Source: Micromonospora sp. R77 (GTDB taxonomy: Bacteria > Actinomycetota > Actinomycetes > Mycobacteriales > Micromonosporaceae). Taken from it: a stretch of 64,000 bases of DNA. Positions 36,627 through 44,624 of the stretch are shown piece by piece; positions within the stretch are counted from its first letter, which is position 1; the number at the start of each line of letters is the position of its first letter. Position numbers and translations under genes: made by a program. The notes under the pieces are model-generated. The model saw nothing but the letters and a program-made list of their open reading frames with translations. It did no database searches and was not told the DNA's origin. The stretch is taken from contig NZ_JALDST010000001.1 of NCBI RefSeq assembly GCF_022747945.1, positions 4,650,001 through 4,714,000 on the forward strand. Reading direction: 5' to 3'.

Positions 36627-36654
36627 AGAGCCATCCTCGGAAGAGGGTGGCTCT
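36627..36654 (+). terminator. Hairpin terminator after tRNA-Val
   Basis: AGAGCCATCCTC (36627-36638) pairs with GAGGGTGGCTCT (36643-36654) with one G-U pair around GGAA, followed by TCTGGTT. Confidence 0.75.
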
Positions 36655-36665
36655 TCTGGTTGCAT

Positions 36666-36701
36666 CGTCAGGCTTCGTTGAACGTCAGCAGATCGTCAGC
36701 G
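36666..36701. repeat. CGTCAG direct repeats near left island end
   Basis: CGTCAG occurs at 36666, 36683 and 36694, the last two extended to CGTCAGC(A/G). Similar copies (CGTCAGCA at 43856 and ATCAGCA at 43868) lie the same distance inside the right end. They resemble integrase arm-type sites. The rest of 36702-36957 holds no gene that I can support. Confidence 0.4.
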
Positions 36702-36957
36702 AACGCGTTGCGGATTCATCAAGGCCGGCCGTCCGAGTGACGGATGGAGCCTCAGCCTGGTCGACAGGTGCTGGTGACCCCACGTGGGCGTCGCCGGTCG
36801 GAATGCCTGCGACGCCTACTCGGCGGCGAAGGTCGGGAGGCCGACCATGCGGCTTCATCGGTGGGCGATGGCGACAGATGCGCGCTGTCCAACAGCCTGG
36901 ACGGCCCTGACGGTCGGCGGCCTCGTGCTGCTCTGAGCGTTCTGGCAGGCTCTCGTC

Positions 36958-37533
36958 ATGCGCCCCATGGACGGCCGTGACGTCGACGAAGCCGTGGCCG
37001 AGATGGTGCGGGTACTTGCACCGCACGAGTCCGCGGACTGGCGACGCCCGGCTGGCACCCTCGAATGGAGCTGCTGGAAGACGGCCGCCCATGTCGCGCA
37101 TGACCTCCTCGCGTACGCCGGGCAGCTCGCTGCTCTACCCGAATCCGCCTACCTTCCGTTCGACCTGGTGGTACGCGACGACGCGTCTCCCCGCGATCTG
37201 CTGCGAACAGTCACCGGCGCAGGACGGTTGCTGAGTAATGCGTTGGCCGTATCTGACCCTTCGGTGCGAGCCTGGCACTGGGGTCCGACGGACCCGAGCG
37301 GCTTCGCAGCGCTGGGCGTGAACGAGACGCTGGTGCACACCCACGACATCACCGAAGGTCTCGGCATCGTGTGGCATCCGCCCGAATCTCTCTGCAGCGC
37401 CGTGCTCGCCCGGCTTTTTCCCGACACTCCGGCCGAGGATCCGGTCCAGGCGCTCCTCTGGTCCACAGGGCGTACCGACCTTCCCGGCCGGCCTCGACTC
37501 ATGTCGTGGGTCTTGAAGGCTGCAGTCGGCTAG
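36958..37533 (+). CDS. DinB/MDMPI-fold (maleylpyruvate isomerase N-terminal-like) protein
   Basis: A 191-residue protein of the mycothiol-dependent maleylpyruvate isomerase-like/DinB superfamily. Conserved signs are the Trp-rich start (LEWSCWKTAAHVAHDLLAYA), the first metal His in HVAHD, and VHTHDITEGLG with the other His pair. These would bind a divalent metal in a four-helix bundle. Substrate unknown. It is the first gene after the tRNA and lies in the possible island, though its GC content matches the genome average. Confidence 0.8.
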   Translation: MRPMDGRDVDEAVAEMVRVLAPHESADWRRPAGTLEWSCWKTAAHVAHDLLAYAGQLAALPESAYLPFDLVVRDDASPRDLLRTVTGAGRLLSNALAVSDPSVRAWHWGPTDPSGFAALGVNETLVHTHDITEGLGIVWHPPESLCSAVLARLFPDTPAEDPVQALLWSTGRTDLPGRPRLMSWVLKAAVG

Positions 37534-38229
37534 GTCAACTGTCGGTGCCGCTGCTCCTCCTGTGCACGAGCATCCGCTCGTAGCGATCGGTGCTCTCCCT
37601 GTCGCAGGCCACATGGCGGACGCGTGCCGCACATCAGCCGACGGAGGACCGGAGTGTGCTGTGAGCTGTTGCCGAATTGGCCTGCACTGAATCAAGGCGC
37701 TCCGCGCGGCGCGGGCCGGGGCGCGGCAAACGGCTCCTGCCGAGCCGCCGCCCCGGCGCAAGGGCGCCGGGGCGGAAAATCAGCCGGCCCGAAACCCACG
37801 CCCCGCCCCGCGCATCACCCCTGGGTCAGTGAAGTGACCCGGTGACGAATCCCGAAGAACGGCCAAGACCAGGCGGACGCTCTCTCACCGGTTCCCGACG
37901 ATCCAGAGACCCTCGGAAGGCCAGCGGCCACACGGGTGGACGGAGTTGCCGAACAACCGCGGTTGGCCGCTGGAGTCCCGGGAGGGAAAGGGGTGGAGGT
38001 GGTGGGAGGGGTGTAGGTGAGGGAGGCGCGGGGTTAGAGCTGTGCCTCCGGCGGGGGCCAGACGACTCCAGGATGGAGTTGCCGAACGGTTCCGGTGGGT
38101 GGGTGGTTGAGGTGGCACGCCATCCCGCCAGCCACCGACCCAGGCAAGCCGAGCAGACCAGGGCCAGGGCGACAAGGTCGTACGTCCGGTAGGGCGCTCC
38201 ACCTTGTCACCCTGGCCCTGGCCTGCTCC
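37534..38229. other. Structured non-coding region upstream of the IS110 element
   Basis: No convincing gene. It carries an inverted repeat CCAGCGGCCA/TGGCCGCTGG (37921-37930 and 37974-37983), a 17-base direct repeat GGA(C/T)GGAGTTGCCGAAC (37938-37954 and 38071-38087), a purine-rich tract (about 37980-38030), and a long hairpin at 38151-38228. Confidence 0.6.
38151..38228. repeat. Long inverted repeat (28-base arms)
   Basis: Arms at 38151-38178 and 38201-38228 are complementary with two mismatches and enclose a 22-base loop. Rho-independent terminator, relic of a small element, or part of an RNA are all possible. Confidence 0.7.
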
Positions 38230-39570
38230 ACGGAGTGTGGGTCGGCGGCAGACAGTGAGGATGGTGGGGTGGGTCGCCGGGCTGGTCTGACTCACCGGCA
38301 GACCGACGCTTGCTTGTCCTCATCCCGATTCGTCGGCCGACCCGGTGGCCCCGACATCTACATGTCACCGGCCAGGCGTCGTGACTTGATAGGAGCCTGT
38401 GCGAGAGGCGCCCACCACTGTGTTGTCCGCATCGCCTGACCGGTGACGTGTCCACGTGTTCTCGACGCGACCGAGAAAGGCGGACCTCACCAGCATGGCA
38501 GCGAAGAAGCGATCGGTCATCGGCGGTGTCGACACCCACCGCGACACTCACCACGCGGCGATCATCGACAGCACGGGCGCGCTCCTGGCCGACGCCGAGT
38601 TCCCCGCGAACAGCGACGGCTATGCAGACCTGCTGGCCTGGATGCGCTCGTTCGGCCGGCTGACCGCCGTCGGAGTTGAAGGCACCGGCAGCTACGGCGC
38701 TGGCCTGGCCCGCCATCTGACCAGCAAGAAGGTCATCGTTGTCGAGGTCGACCGGCCCGATCGCAGGACGCGCCGCACCAAGGGCAAGTCCGACCCGATC
38801 GACGCCATCGCCGCCGCCCGGGCGACCCTCGCCGGCACCGCCATGGGCACACCGAAGACCCGCACCGGACCGGTCGAAGCCATCCGCGCCCTGCGAGTAG
38901 CCCGCCAAGGCGCAGTCAAGGCCCGCACGGCAGCGATCAACCAGATGCGCGGCCTGATCGCCGCCGCCCCGGAAAACCTGCGGGCACAGTTGACCAAGCT
39001 CAGCGCTGCCGTCCTGGTCACCCGCTGCGCCGCACTCACCATCGACCCGACCCGGCTCCACGACCCTGAACAGGCCACCGCCGCCGCGCTGTCCGGACTC
39101 GCCCGGCGAGCCAGCATCCTGACCGAGGAGATCACCACCCTGGACCGGCAGCTGGCACCGCTGGTCCGCCAGGCCGCGCCCCGCACCAGCGCCCTGTTCG
39201 GCGTCGGCACCGACGTCGCCGCTCAACTGCTCACCACCGCCGGCGACAACCCCGACCGGCTGCGCTCAGAAGCAGCACTGGCCCACCTCTGCGGTGCCGC
39301 ACCCATCCCCGCCAGCTCAGGACGAGTGCGCCGCCACCGCCTCCACCGCGGAGGCGACCGCGGCGCCAACCACGCCCTGCACACCATCGCGCTGTGCCGC
39401 ATGCGCTACGACCAACGCACCAGGGCCTACCTGCAACGACGCATCACCGAAGGCCTCAGCAAGCAGGAAATCCTGCGCTGCCTGAAGCGCTACATCGTCC
39501 GCGACGTCTACGCGGCCCTGCGGGCCGACTTCGCCGCCCTCACCCCTTGACCTCCATAGGAGCATCGGGA
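38230..39570 (+). mobile_element. IS110-family insertion sequence (ends approximate)
   Basis: An intact IS110 transposase gene is flanked by ATAGGAGC at 38389-38396 and 39556-39563, probably close to the element ends or core sites. IS110 elements lack terminal inverted repeats, so the borders cannot be fixed here. The non-coding stretch before the transposase (38230-38494) is where IS110-group elements encode their bridge RNA. Confidence 0.6.
38495..39550 (+). CDS. IS110-family transposase (DEDD recombinase)
   Basis: A 351-residue transposase starting MAAKKRSVIGGVDTHRDTHH. The RuvC-like domain has the acidic set D13, E62 (VGVEGTGSYG), D100 and D103 (KSDPIDA). The C-terminal domain has a helix-hairpin-helix-like FGVGTDVAAQLL, the serine-bearing AAPIPASSGRVRRH and the HTIALCRMRYDQRT end. 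All parts are present, so it may be active. IS110 enzymes are guided by a bridge RNA encoded in the same element. Confidence 0.95.
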   Translation: MAAKKRSVIGGVDTHRDTHHAAIIDSTGALLADAEFPANSDGYADLLAWMRSFGRLTAVGVEGTGSYGAGLARHLTSKKVIVVEVDRPDRRTRRTKGKSDPIDAIAAARATLAGTAMGTPKTRTGPVEAIRALRVARQGAVKARTAAINQMRGLIAAAPENLRAQLTKLSAAVLVTRCAALTIDPTRLHDPEQATAAALSGLARRASILTEEITTLDRQLAPLVRQAAPRTSALFGVGTDVAAQLLTTAGDNPDRLRSEAALAHLCGAAPIPASSGRVRRHRLHRGGDRGANHALHTIALCRMRYDQRTRAYLQRRITEGLSKQEILRCLKRYIVRDVYAALRADFAALTP

Positions 39571-39686
39571 TGACGAGCAAGGCACCTGCGGTGGCGAGGC
39601 ACGCGGGATTCGGGACATCTGCCTGATAGGGCCATGCCGACTGCGGAGAGAGGCGCGACCTAATGCGAAAGGAGAATGCCTTCTCT

Positions 39687-42677
39687 TCAGCTGACAGCTG
39701 CTTCGATGCCCTCGCTGACGTCGCGCCACGCTGTGTCCGGGTTTTCCCAGTTCATTACCGCCTTGCCGTCAGTTGGGAGTGCCTGCAACTCCTTCAATGC
39801 CGGCTCATGGAGCCAATTGCAGTCTCTCACGATCACCGGGACGACCTTGCATTCGCCTGCCGTTCGCCTGCGTAACGCTTCCCGCATCTCCCTATCACTG
39901 CAGTAGTCGGATGCGAGGAAGTCTGCACTTATCAGTAGTATTACCAGATCAGCTTCCTGCAAGTTGCTATCGATTGCGTCTCGCCAGCCATCTCCCGCCC
40001 CAATGCGTCGGTCGCTCCACACGTCGATCAATCCGGACCTGCGGAGTACCTTCAGGTGACTCTCAAGAGAGTCTTTGTGTCGCTCGTCTTTGTGGCTATA
40101 GCTGATGAAGACGCGTGCACCTCTGCTGGTCGCTTCGACCGGGCCCTTGCGCAAGCTTTCTCTTTTTCGTGCCCTAAGGTCAACGCCATTCAGTAGTTCG
40201 GCTACATTTATATCGAAAAACTCGCCATCCATATACTCCTGGAGCATCGTCATTCCATTTCGCTCGGCGGCCACCAACTTTTCATACTGCACCGTCAGTT
40301 GGCGGCGAGCAATGACGACGGGAACGTATGCTTCTACTTTGAATAAAAAGCTTCGGTGAATATGCTCGAAGTCCGACCGGATGACTGCGAGGAGACGACG
40401 CCTTCCGGCCGTCGGGCCATCTACGGCAATGTGGATCACTCGATCTGTTGGTTCTGCTTTGATTAAGGCCTTGTTTCCTTCCCACGAGAGCACGCAGCCA
40501 CTGCGCCACTTTGGTTGGTCGGTTGACAGTACATGTGAGCGAACGATAAACCTAGGCACCAGTCCCTCTGGTAGCACCGGGTATCTATACTGGAAGTGTA
40601 GAGCTCCCGCCTCCTTCACATGCCGTTCGACATCGACAGGCTGCTGCTTAGGAAGTAGTTCTGCAACCAGAAAGCGATCTGGGTGGTCGTGATAGGGAAA
40701 ACACAGCTCGAATTTCCTCATCAGTTCAAGAAGGAAAGCGTGCCGCTCGGCGGGGTATTGATTCGGGTCAAGAATTTCAGTCAGATCTGCCGCTTCAATC
40801 TCGCCTCTTTTCTCTGAAGCTAGACGAGAGTTTAGGATGGCGTAGATTCCTTCAGTTACCCAGTGCGGATTTAAAACATGGGTATCGCGGAGGCGTGGAT
40901 CATCTCTATAATTGAGGGCAATGCCTAGAAGGTGCAGATATTCTGCAAGCTTTTCCTGCTCGGCTTGGTCAACTTCCCCAAATTTTCGACACAATTGGCG
41001 AAACGACTCGAAGCTTAAGTAATTCTCGCGCATTGTGGATAGCTGATTCTTGATTTCGAACCATGCTGTGGGAAACTTGACCCTCAAGTCAGGAAGTTCG
41101 GAGGTTTCCTGCACGATCCGGGCTCTCAAGCGGTCGATTCCTAGGCCCTCGTCGCCAACCGCGCAATCTGACCTGACGAACGCACGGATCGCGGGGAATC
41201 TCTGGCGAAGGCCTACCTCATCAAGTTCGAATGGGTCCTTTGATATTTGATTCATGGCCACGATTACGGGTGAACCGGGAGCGAAGCTCTCCATCAACCG
41301 TAGCCAGTATTCAGCGTCTGCATCCGCGCTTCCAGACCGTCCTGAGAGCGCCAAGACATATAGGCTTCGGCTGGTCAAAAAGAACTGATGGGTTGCATGC
41401 ATAATTTCTTGCCCGCCAAAATCCCATACATTAAGGCGCGCCTTCTGTTGGTCGGGAAGTGTAACATCCCAGGTCGTTACCTGTATCCCCTCTGTTCTGA
41501 GCTCTCCGGACTCAAAGTGGTTGTGAACTAATCGGTTAACCAGCGAGGTTTTGCCGACACCACCCCAGCCGAGCAAAATCAGCTTCGCCTCGTTGAGTGG
41601 TTTGCCGGACTCCGCTGTCCGAAAGTAATAGTCGAGAATTCTTTTGGCGGACCCGTCCCATCCGCCCTCCGGGAACTGACCGAGAATTTCCTCCGGCAGT
41701 TGAAGTAGTGGGTGGCCGTGCAACAATAATACTTCCAGGCCAGGCAGATTTTTGAGAGCCGCGGGGAGAGAGGCGAGGCTTTCTAATCTTACGTCTTGCT
41801 CGCTTGGAGTACGGATAGCGCGCACGCTGCGACTTGGAGTTTCCTCCCACTCCACCGGGGCATCGTCGCTATCGTCTTCCCGTATCAAATAAGCGCCGTA
41901 TCCTGCTTGACTGAAGAAGTCAAGAATCTTAAGCCTCTGCCAAGAGGTGACTACCTCCGGGACTTGATCGAATCGGTTAAATCCTAGGCGAACGTGGCGC
42001 AGTGGAAGACCCGCCATCGTGTCGGGTAGGTCTGTTAGGAAATTCCGTTCGAGTGATAGGCTTCTCAGTCTCTTAAGAGCGCCGAATGACGGAGGAATTG
42101 CGGTGAGATTGTTCCGGGCGAGGTTCAGCTGTATTAGATTAGGCAGGCGGTCCCATTTGTCGGGTAACACATGAAGGTTATTCGCCCAAAGCTGAAGTGT
42201 CTGCAAATGCTCTAAGTCGAAGAGCCAGTTAGGGATCTGGCCGAAATGGTTGTCCCCGATCGCCAAGTGGCGGAGTTCCTTCAGGTGGCCGATAGAAGGC
42301 GGAAGGTGGCAATTGGAGCCCGCACTGAACTTTTGAAGGCCCGTCAGTTCCCCTACCTGGGGAGGAATGAACAAATCATCATTGCTCCATAGGTCTAGAA
42401 CTCGGAGATTCTTTAGGTTGCCAATTCGTGGCGAGACGGAAGTAATTCGGTTGCTGGTTAGCTTGAGAATCGTCAGTTGTTCAAGGCTATATACCTCATC
42501 CGGAATCTCTTCGATCTGCGCGAAAGAGAGATCTAGGACACCGGTTTCTGCGGAATTTTGGATGGCTTCTTCGACTTCTTCTAACGACCAACCGGTATCT
42601 AGAACGTCGTCATCTTCATCTAGGTCATCATCATCGTGGTACAGGTCGTCATCATCGAACAACGCTTCTTGATTCAA
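39687..42677 (-). CDS. LRR-Roc-COR-TIR (ROCO-TIR) protein, probable immune receptor-like
   Basis: A 996-residue multidomain protein. Order: Asp-rich tail (1-28), leucine-rich repeats (about 45-330), Roc GTPase with Walker A GWGGVGKT (370-377), G3 DFGGQ (419-423) and MNQISKD (475-481), COR (about 545-790), and TIR (about 853-985) with VFISYSHKD and the putative catalytic Glu in YCSDRE (E930). Bacterial TIR domains of this kind often cleave NAD+ on infection. LRR sensing, GTPase switching and TIR output suggest an abortive-infection receptor, by inference. Base composition is far more AT-rich than its surroundings, so it was probably acquired. Monocistronic; no partner gene next to it. Confidence 0.92.
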   Translation of the reverse strand: MNQEALFDDDDLYHDDDDLDEDDDVLDTGWSLEEVEEAIQNSAETGVLDLSFAQIEEIPDEVYSLEQLTILKLTSNRITSVSPRIGNLKNLRVLDLWSNDDLFIPPQVGELTGLQKFSAGSNCHLPPSIGHLKELRHLAIGDNHFGQIPNWLFDLEHLQTLQLWANNLHVLPDKWDRLPNLIQLNLARNNLTAIPPSFGALKRLRSLSLERNFLTDLPDTMAGLPLRHVRLGFNRFDQVPEVVTSWQRLKILDFFSQAGYGAYLIREDDSDDAPVEWEETPSRSVRAIRTPSEQDVRLESLASLPAALKNLPGLEVLLLHGHPLLQLPEEILGQFPEGGWDGSAKRILDYYFRTAESGKPLNEAKLILLGWGGVGKTSLVNRLVHNHFESGELRTEGIQVTTWDVTLPDQQKARLNVWDFGGQEIMHATHQFFLTSRSLYVLALSGRSGSADADAEYWLRLMESFAPGSPVIVAMNQISKDPFELDEVGLRQRFPAIRAFVRSDCAVGDEGLGIDRLRARIVQETSELPDLRVKFPTAWFEIKNQLSTMRENYLSFESFRQLCRKFGEVDQAEQEKLAEYLHLLGIALNYRDDPRLRDTHVLNPHWVTEGIYAILNSRLASEKRGEIEAADLTEILDPNQYPAERHAFLLELMRKFELCFPYHDHPDRFLVAELLPKQQPVDVERHVKEAGALHFQYRYPVLPEGLVPRFIVRSHVLSTDQPKWRSGCVLSWEGNKALIKAEPTDRVIHIAVDGPTAGRRRLLAVIRSDFEHIHRSFLFKVEAYVPVVIARRQLTVQYEKLVAAERNGMTMLQEYMDGEFFDINVAELLNGVDLRARKRESLRKGPVEATSRGARVFISYSHKDERHKDSLESHLKVLRRSGLIDVWSDRRIGAGDGWRDAIDSNLQEADLVILLISADFLASDYCSDREMREALRRRTAGECKVVPVIVRDCNWLHEPALKELQALPTDGKAVMNWENPDTAWRDVSEGIEAAVS

Positions 42678-42779
42678 TCCGAGCCTCCCACAGCATTAAC
42701 TTCATCGGACTGTCGTTCAAAGTCGAGAGCCGCTTAGTGTTTGAACGCGAGCGCTACCGGACTCACTGCAACAGACTCG

Positions 42780-43013
42780 CTACGAGTCGCGACTCGTTAG
42801 GGCGGTATAAGAGTAGACAGGCAATTCGCCAACATCGTCAATGTAAACATAGGCGTGATCGACTCCGGGGCTTGCGACGTCGGAGGATCCGAGATAAAAG
42901 CCACTCTGATGCAGTATCAATTGCGGCGGAAGGGCTCCACCAGAATCGGTCTCTATGGGGACCACCCGGCCATCTGCGGGCCCACCGACCAGCCATCCCT
43001 CTACAATGGTCAT
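42780..43013 (-). CDS. Small hypothetical protein
   Basis: A 77-residue frame starting MTIVEGWLVGGPADGRVVPI and including GFYLGSSDVASPGVDHAYVY and LPVYSYTAL. The GGPADG start and Tyr-rich end resemble short hypothetical proteins common in Streptomyces, which supports a real gene. No ribosome site precedes the ATG, so the start is uncertain. Function unknown. It lies 102 bp upstream of the ROCO-TIR gene on the same strand; a link between them cannot be shown. Confidence 0.5.
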   Translation of the reverse strand: MTIVEGWLVGGPADGRVVPIETDSGGALPPQLILHQSGFYLGSSDVASPGVDHAYVYIDDVGELPVYSYTALTSRDS

Positions 43014-43128
43014 TGGAGGATCATCCCAGGTGATAGGAGTGAAAGGAAGCCTGGCTTCAGGGGTGACCGGTGGATGCCTGGGGCCGAGGGCCGACGTCAG
43101 ACGCCCAGCCCGTGACTCCGAGGAGCAC

Positions 43129-43677
43129 GTGCGGCAAGCTGGGCTTGTGACTGCGGCCATCATTGCTGCGAGCGCGAGCGTTGTCGTCGCCGTGCTTGCC
43201 TTCGTACTCAACCAGTATGGACAGACTCGCCGAGACCGGCGGCAGGCTCGCTTGAGCCGAGTCAATGGTCAGTTGCGCGACCTTTATGGCCCGTTAAACG
43301 CCATTGTGGACTCAAACGAGCGGGTTTGGGTCGCATTGCGAGGCACTGCGCTTCCTGGTGCGACCGAGCGGAGCGCCACTGCGGGCGATGCTGCCTGGCG
43401 CAGGTGGCGAGACGAGGTCCTTCAGCCCGCGAACCGTCAGATGCGCGATCTCGTCTTCAGGTATGCCGACCTACTAGTGGAGGAGGAGGTACCTGTACCG
43501 CTCCGCGACTTCTGTGCCCACGTGGCTGCTCAAGAGATTGTCCGCGCTTCCGAGGCTCAGGGTGTCAAAGAGGACCCTCTAATTGGCCACCCGGGCGACG
43601 CCTACGTTTCATACGTCCGCTCGACCTTCTCTGCCCTCAAGAAGGAGCAGGCTCGTCTGCTGCGGCAGACACGTTAG
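43129..43677 (+). CDS. Membrane-anchored hypothetical protein
   Basis: A 182-residue protein. One N-terminal span (about residues 7-28: TAAIIAASASVVVAVLAFVL) is followed by a basic, helical cytoplasmic part (RRDRRQARLSRVNGQLRDLY). GTG 43129 is chosen because GAGGAG precedes it closely; GTG 43147 is possible. A mainly helical domain with no catalytic motif. Function unknown; the layout (anchor plus helical domain) resembles accessory proteins of mobile regions. Composition is lower in GC than the flanking genome. Confidence 0.65.
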   Translation: MRQAGLVTAAIIAASASVVVAVLAFVLNQYGQTRRDRRQARLSRVNGQLRDLYGPLNAIVDSNERVWVALRGTALPGATERSATAGDAAWRRWRDEVLQPANRQMRDLVFRYADLLVEEEVPVPLRDFCAHVAAQEIVRASEAQGVKEDPLIGHPGDAYVSYVRSTFSALKKEQARLLRQTR

Positions 43678-43980
43678 CCACCAGGGGATCTACGAGAGAC
43701 GCGCGACGAGACCAGATGGCAGCCGTTGAAGCACGACTGCCGACGAAAGTGGCGTCCACACCTCATATGGGGCGGCGAAGTAGGGTCGGCGGGTCTCAGC
43801 TGGGTAGGGAACTTTGTACAGCAGCTGAGCGCCGAGCAACACCGCCTACGGCCGCCGTCAGCAAGAAATCAGCAAGAGGCGCCGTGCCAACGATGGGTGA
43901 CCGACCTCAGGCGGTGGCCGGCAAGAACCTGGCGGCGTCAGATGGCATCGGTTGGCGCACATCGACTAACGTGATCAACA
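43678..43980. other. Non-coding right end of the putative island
   Basis: About 300 bp without a supported gene. It holds CGTCAGCA (43856) and ATCAGCA (43868), resembling repeats near the tRNA, and leads to the partial tRNA copy at 43981. Confidence 0.4.
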
Positions 43981-43994
43981 TTCACACCGAAGAG
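43981..43994 (+). repeat. Right attachment-site candidate (partial tRNA-Val copy)
   Basis: TTCACACCGAAGAG is identical to the tRNA-Val anticodon loop and 3' stem. It continues N-TCA-NN-GG-TCGATC, which loosely follows the tRNA variable and T loops. No other tRNA parts are present, so it is not a tRNA gene. Confidence 0.55.
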
Positions 43995-44068
43995 ATCAAA
44001 GGTCGATCTTCCGTTTCCCTGATTTCGAGAGGTTGGTGCGGGAAGTCGTTGGCCTTGATACTGGGCGG

Positions 44069-44620
44069 ATGGCGGAGCTGACTCGGTGGACGGTCCATGG
44101 CGAGCGGATGGTGGACGACACCCGACGGGCGCGGTTGAGCATCGCGTCTGTCGAGCTGCCAGACGGGGTCCGGTTCGAGCAGTACGTGATCCGGGCACCC
44201 CGCTCGGCCATGGTCGCCGTCCTCGATGACCGGCAGCGCCTGCTCCTGATGCGGCGTCACCGCTTCGTGTTCGACCGCTGGGTCTGGGAACTGCCCGGTG
44301 GCTACGTCGACGATCAGGAGGAGCCGGCGGAGTGCGCGGTCCGTGAGGTCGAGGAGGAGACCGGCTGGCGGCCGGGCGAAGTGGAGCCCTTGTTGACGTT
44401 CCAGCCATGGGTGGGCACGGCCGACGCGGAAAATCTGCTGTTCCTCTCGCGCAGCGCGAAGCACATCGGAGCGCCGACGGATGTCAACGAGGCTGAGCGG
44501 GTCGCCTGGATCCCGCTGAACGAGGCCCGAGAGCTGGTTAGCAGAGGCGAGATCGTCGGCGCGGGAACAGTGATCGCCGTGCTGGAGTTGGTCGCCCGGG
44601 AGGCGCGCGGCGAGCTGTAG
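44069..44620 (+). CDS. NUDIX hydrolase
   Basis: A 183-residue pyrophosphohydrolase. The NUDIX box is complete: GGYVDDQEEPAECAVREVEE followed by ETGW, with the metal-binding REVEEE. QYVIRAPRSAMVAVLDDRQR and the FDRWVWELPGG approach resemble ADP-ribose pyrophosphatase-like members. Start 44069 (MAELTRWTVHG) fits the domain; an upstream TTG at 44033 would extend it. It is convergent with the XRE regulator gene (4 bp between stops), an arrangement often seen in Streptomyces. Confidence 0.87.
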   Translation: MAELTRWTVHGERMVDDTRRARLSIASVELPDGVRFEQYVIRAPRSAMVAVLDDRQRLLLMRRHRFVFDRWVWELPGGYVDDQEEPAECAVREVEEETGWRPGEVEPLLTFQPWVGTADAENLLFLSRSAKHIGAPTDVNEAERVAWIPLNEARELVSRGEIVGAGTVIAVLELVAREARGEL

Positions 44621-44624
44621 CGAG

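Noticed and set aside
37842..38192. Plus-strand frame in the structured non-coding block
   Set aside because: Arg/Gly/Ser-rich, overlaps the inverted repeats, has no ribosome site and no recognisable protein features.
43724..43980. Integrase C-terminal remnant near the right end of the island
   Set aside because: A few plausible residues appear but no Arg-His-Arg-Tyr recombinase motif, so no integrase fragment is claimed.
43981..44020. Second tRNA gene
   Set aside because: Only the anticodon arm is copied; acceptor and D arms are absent, so it is treated as an attachment-site candidate.
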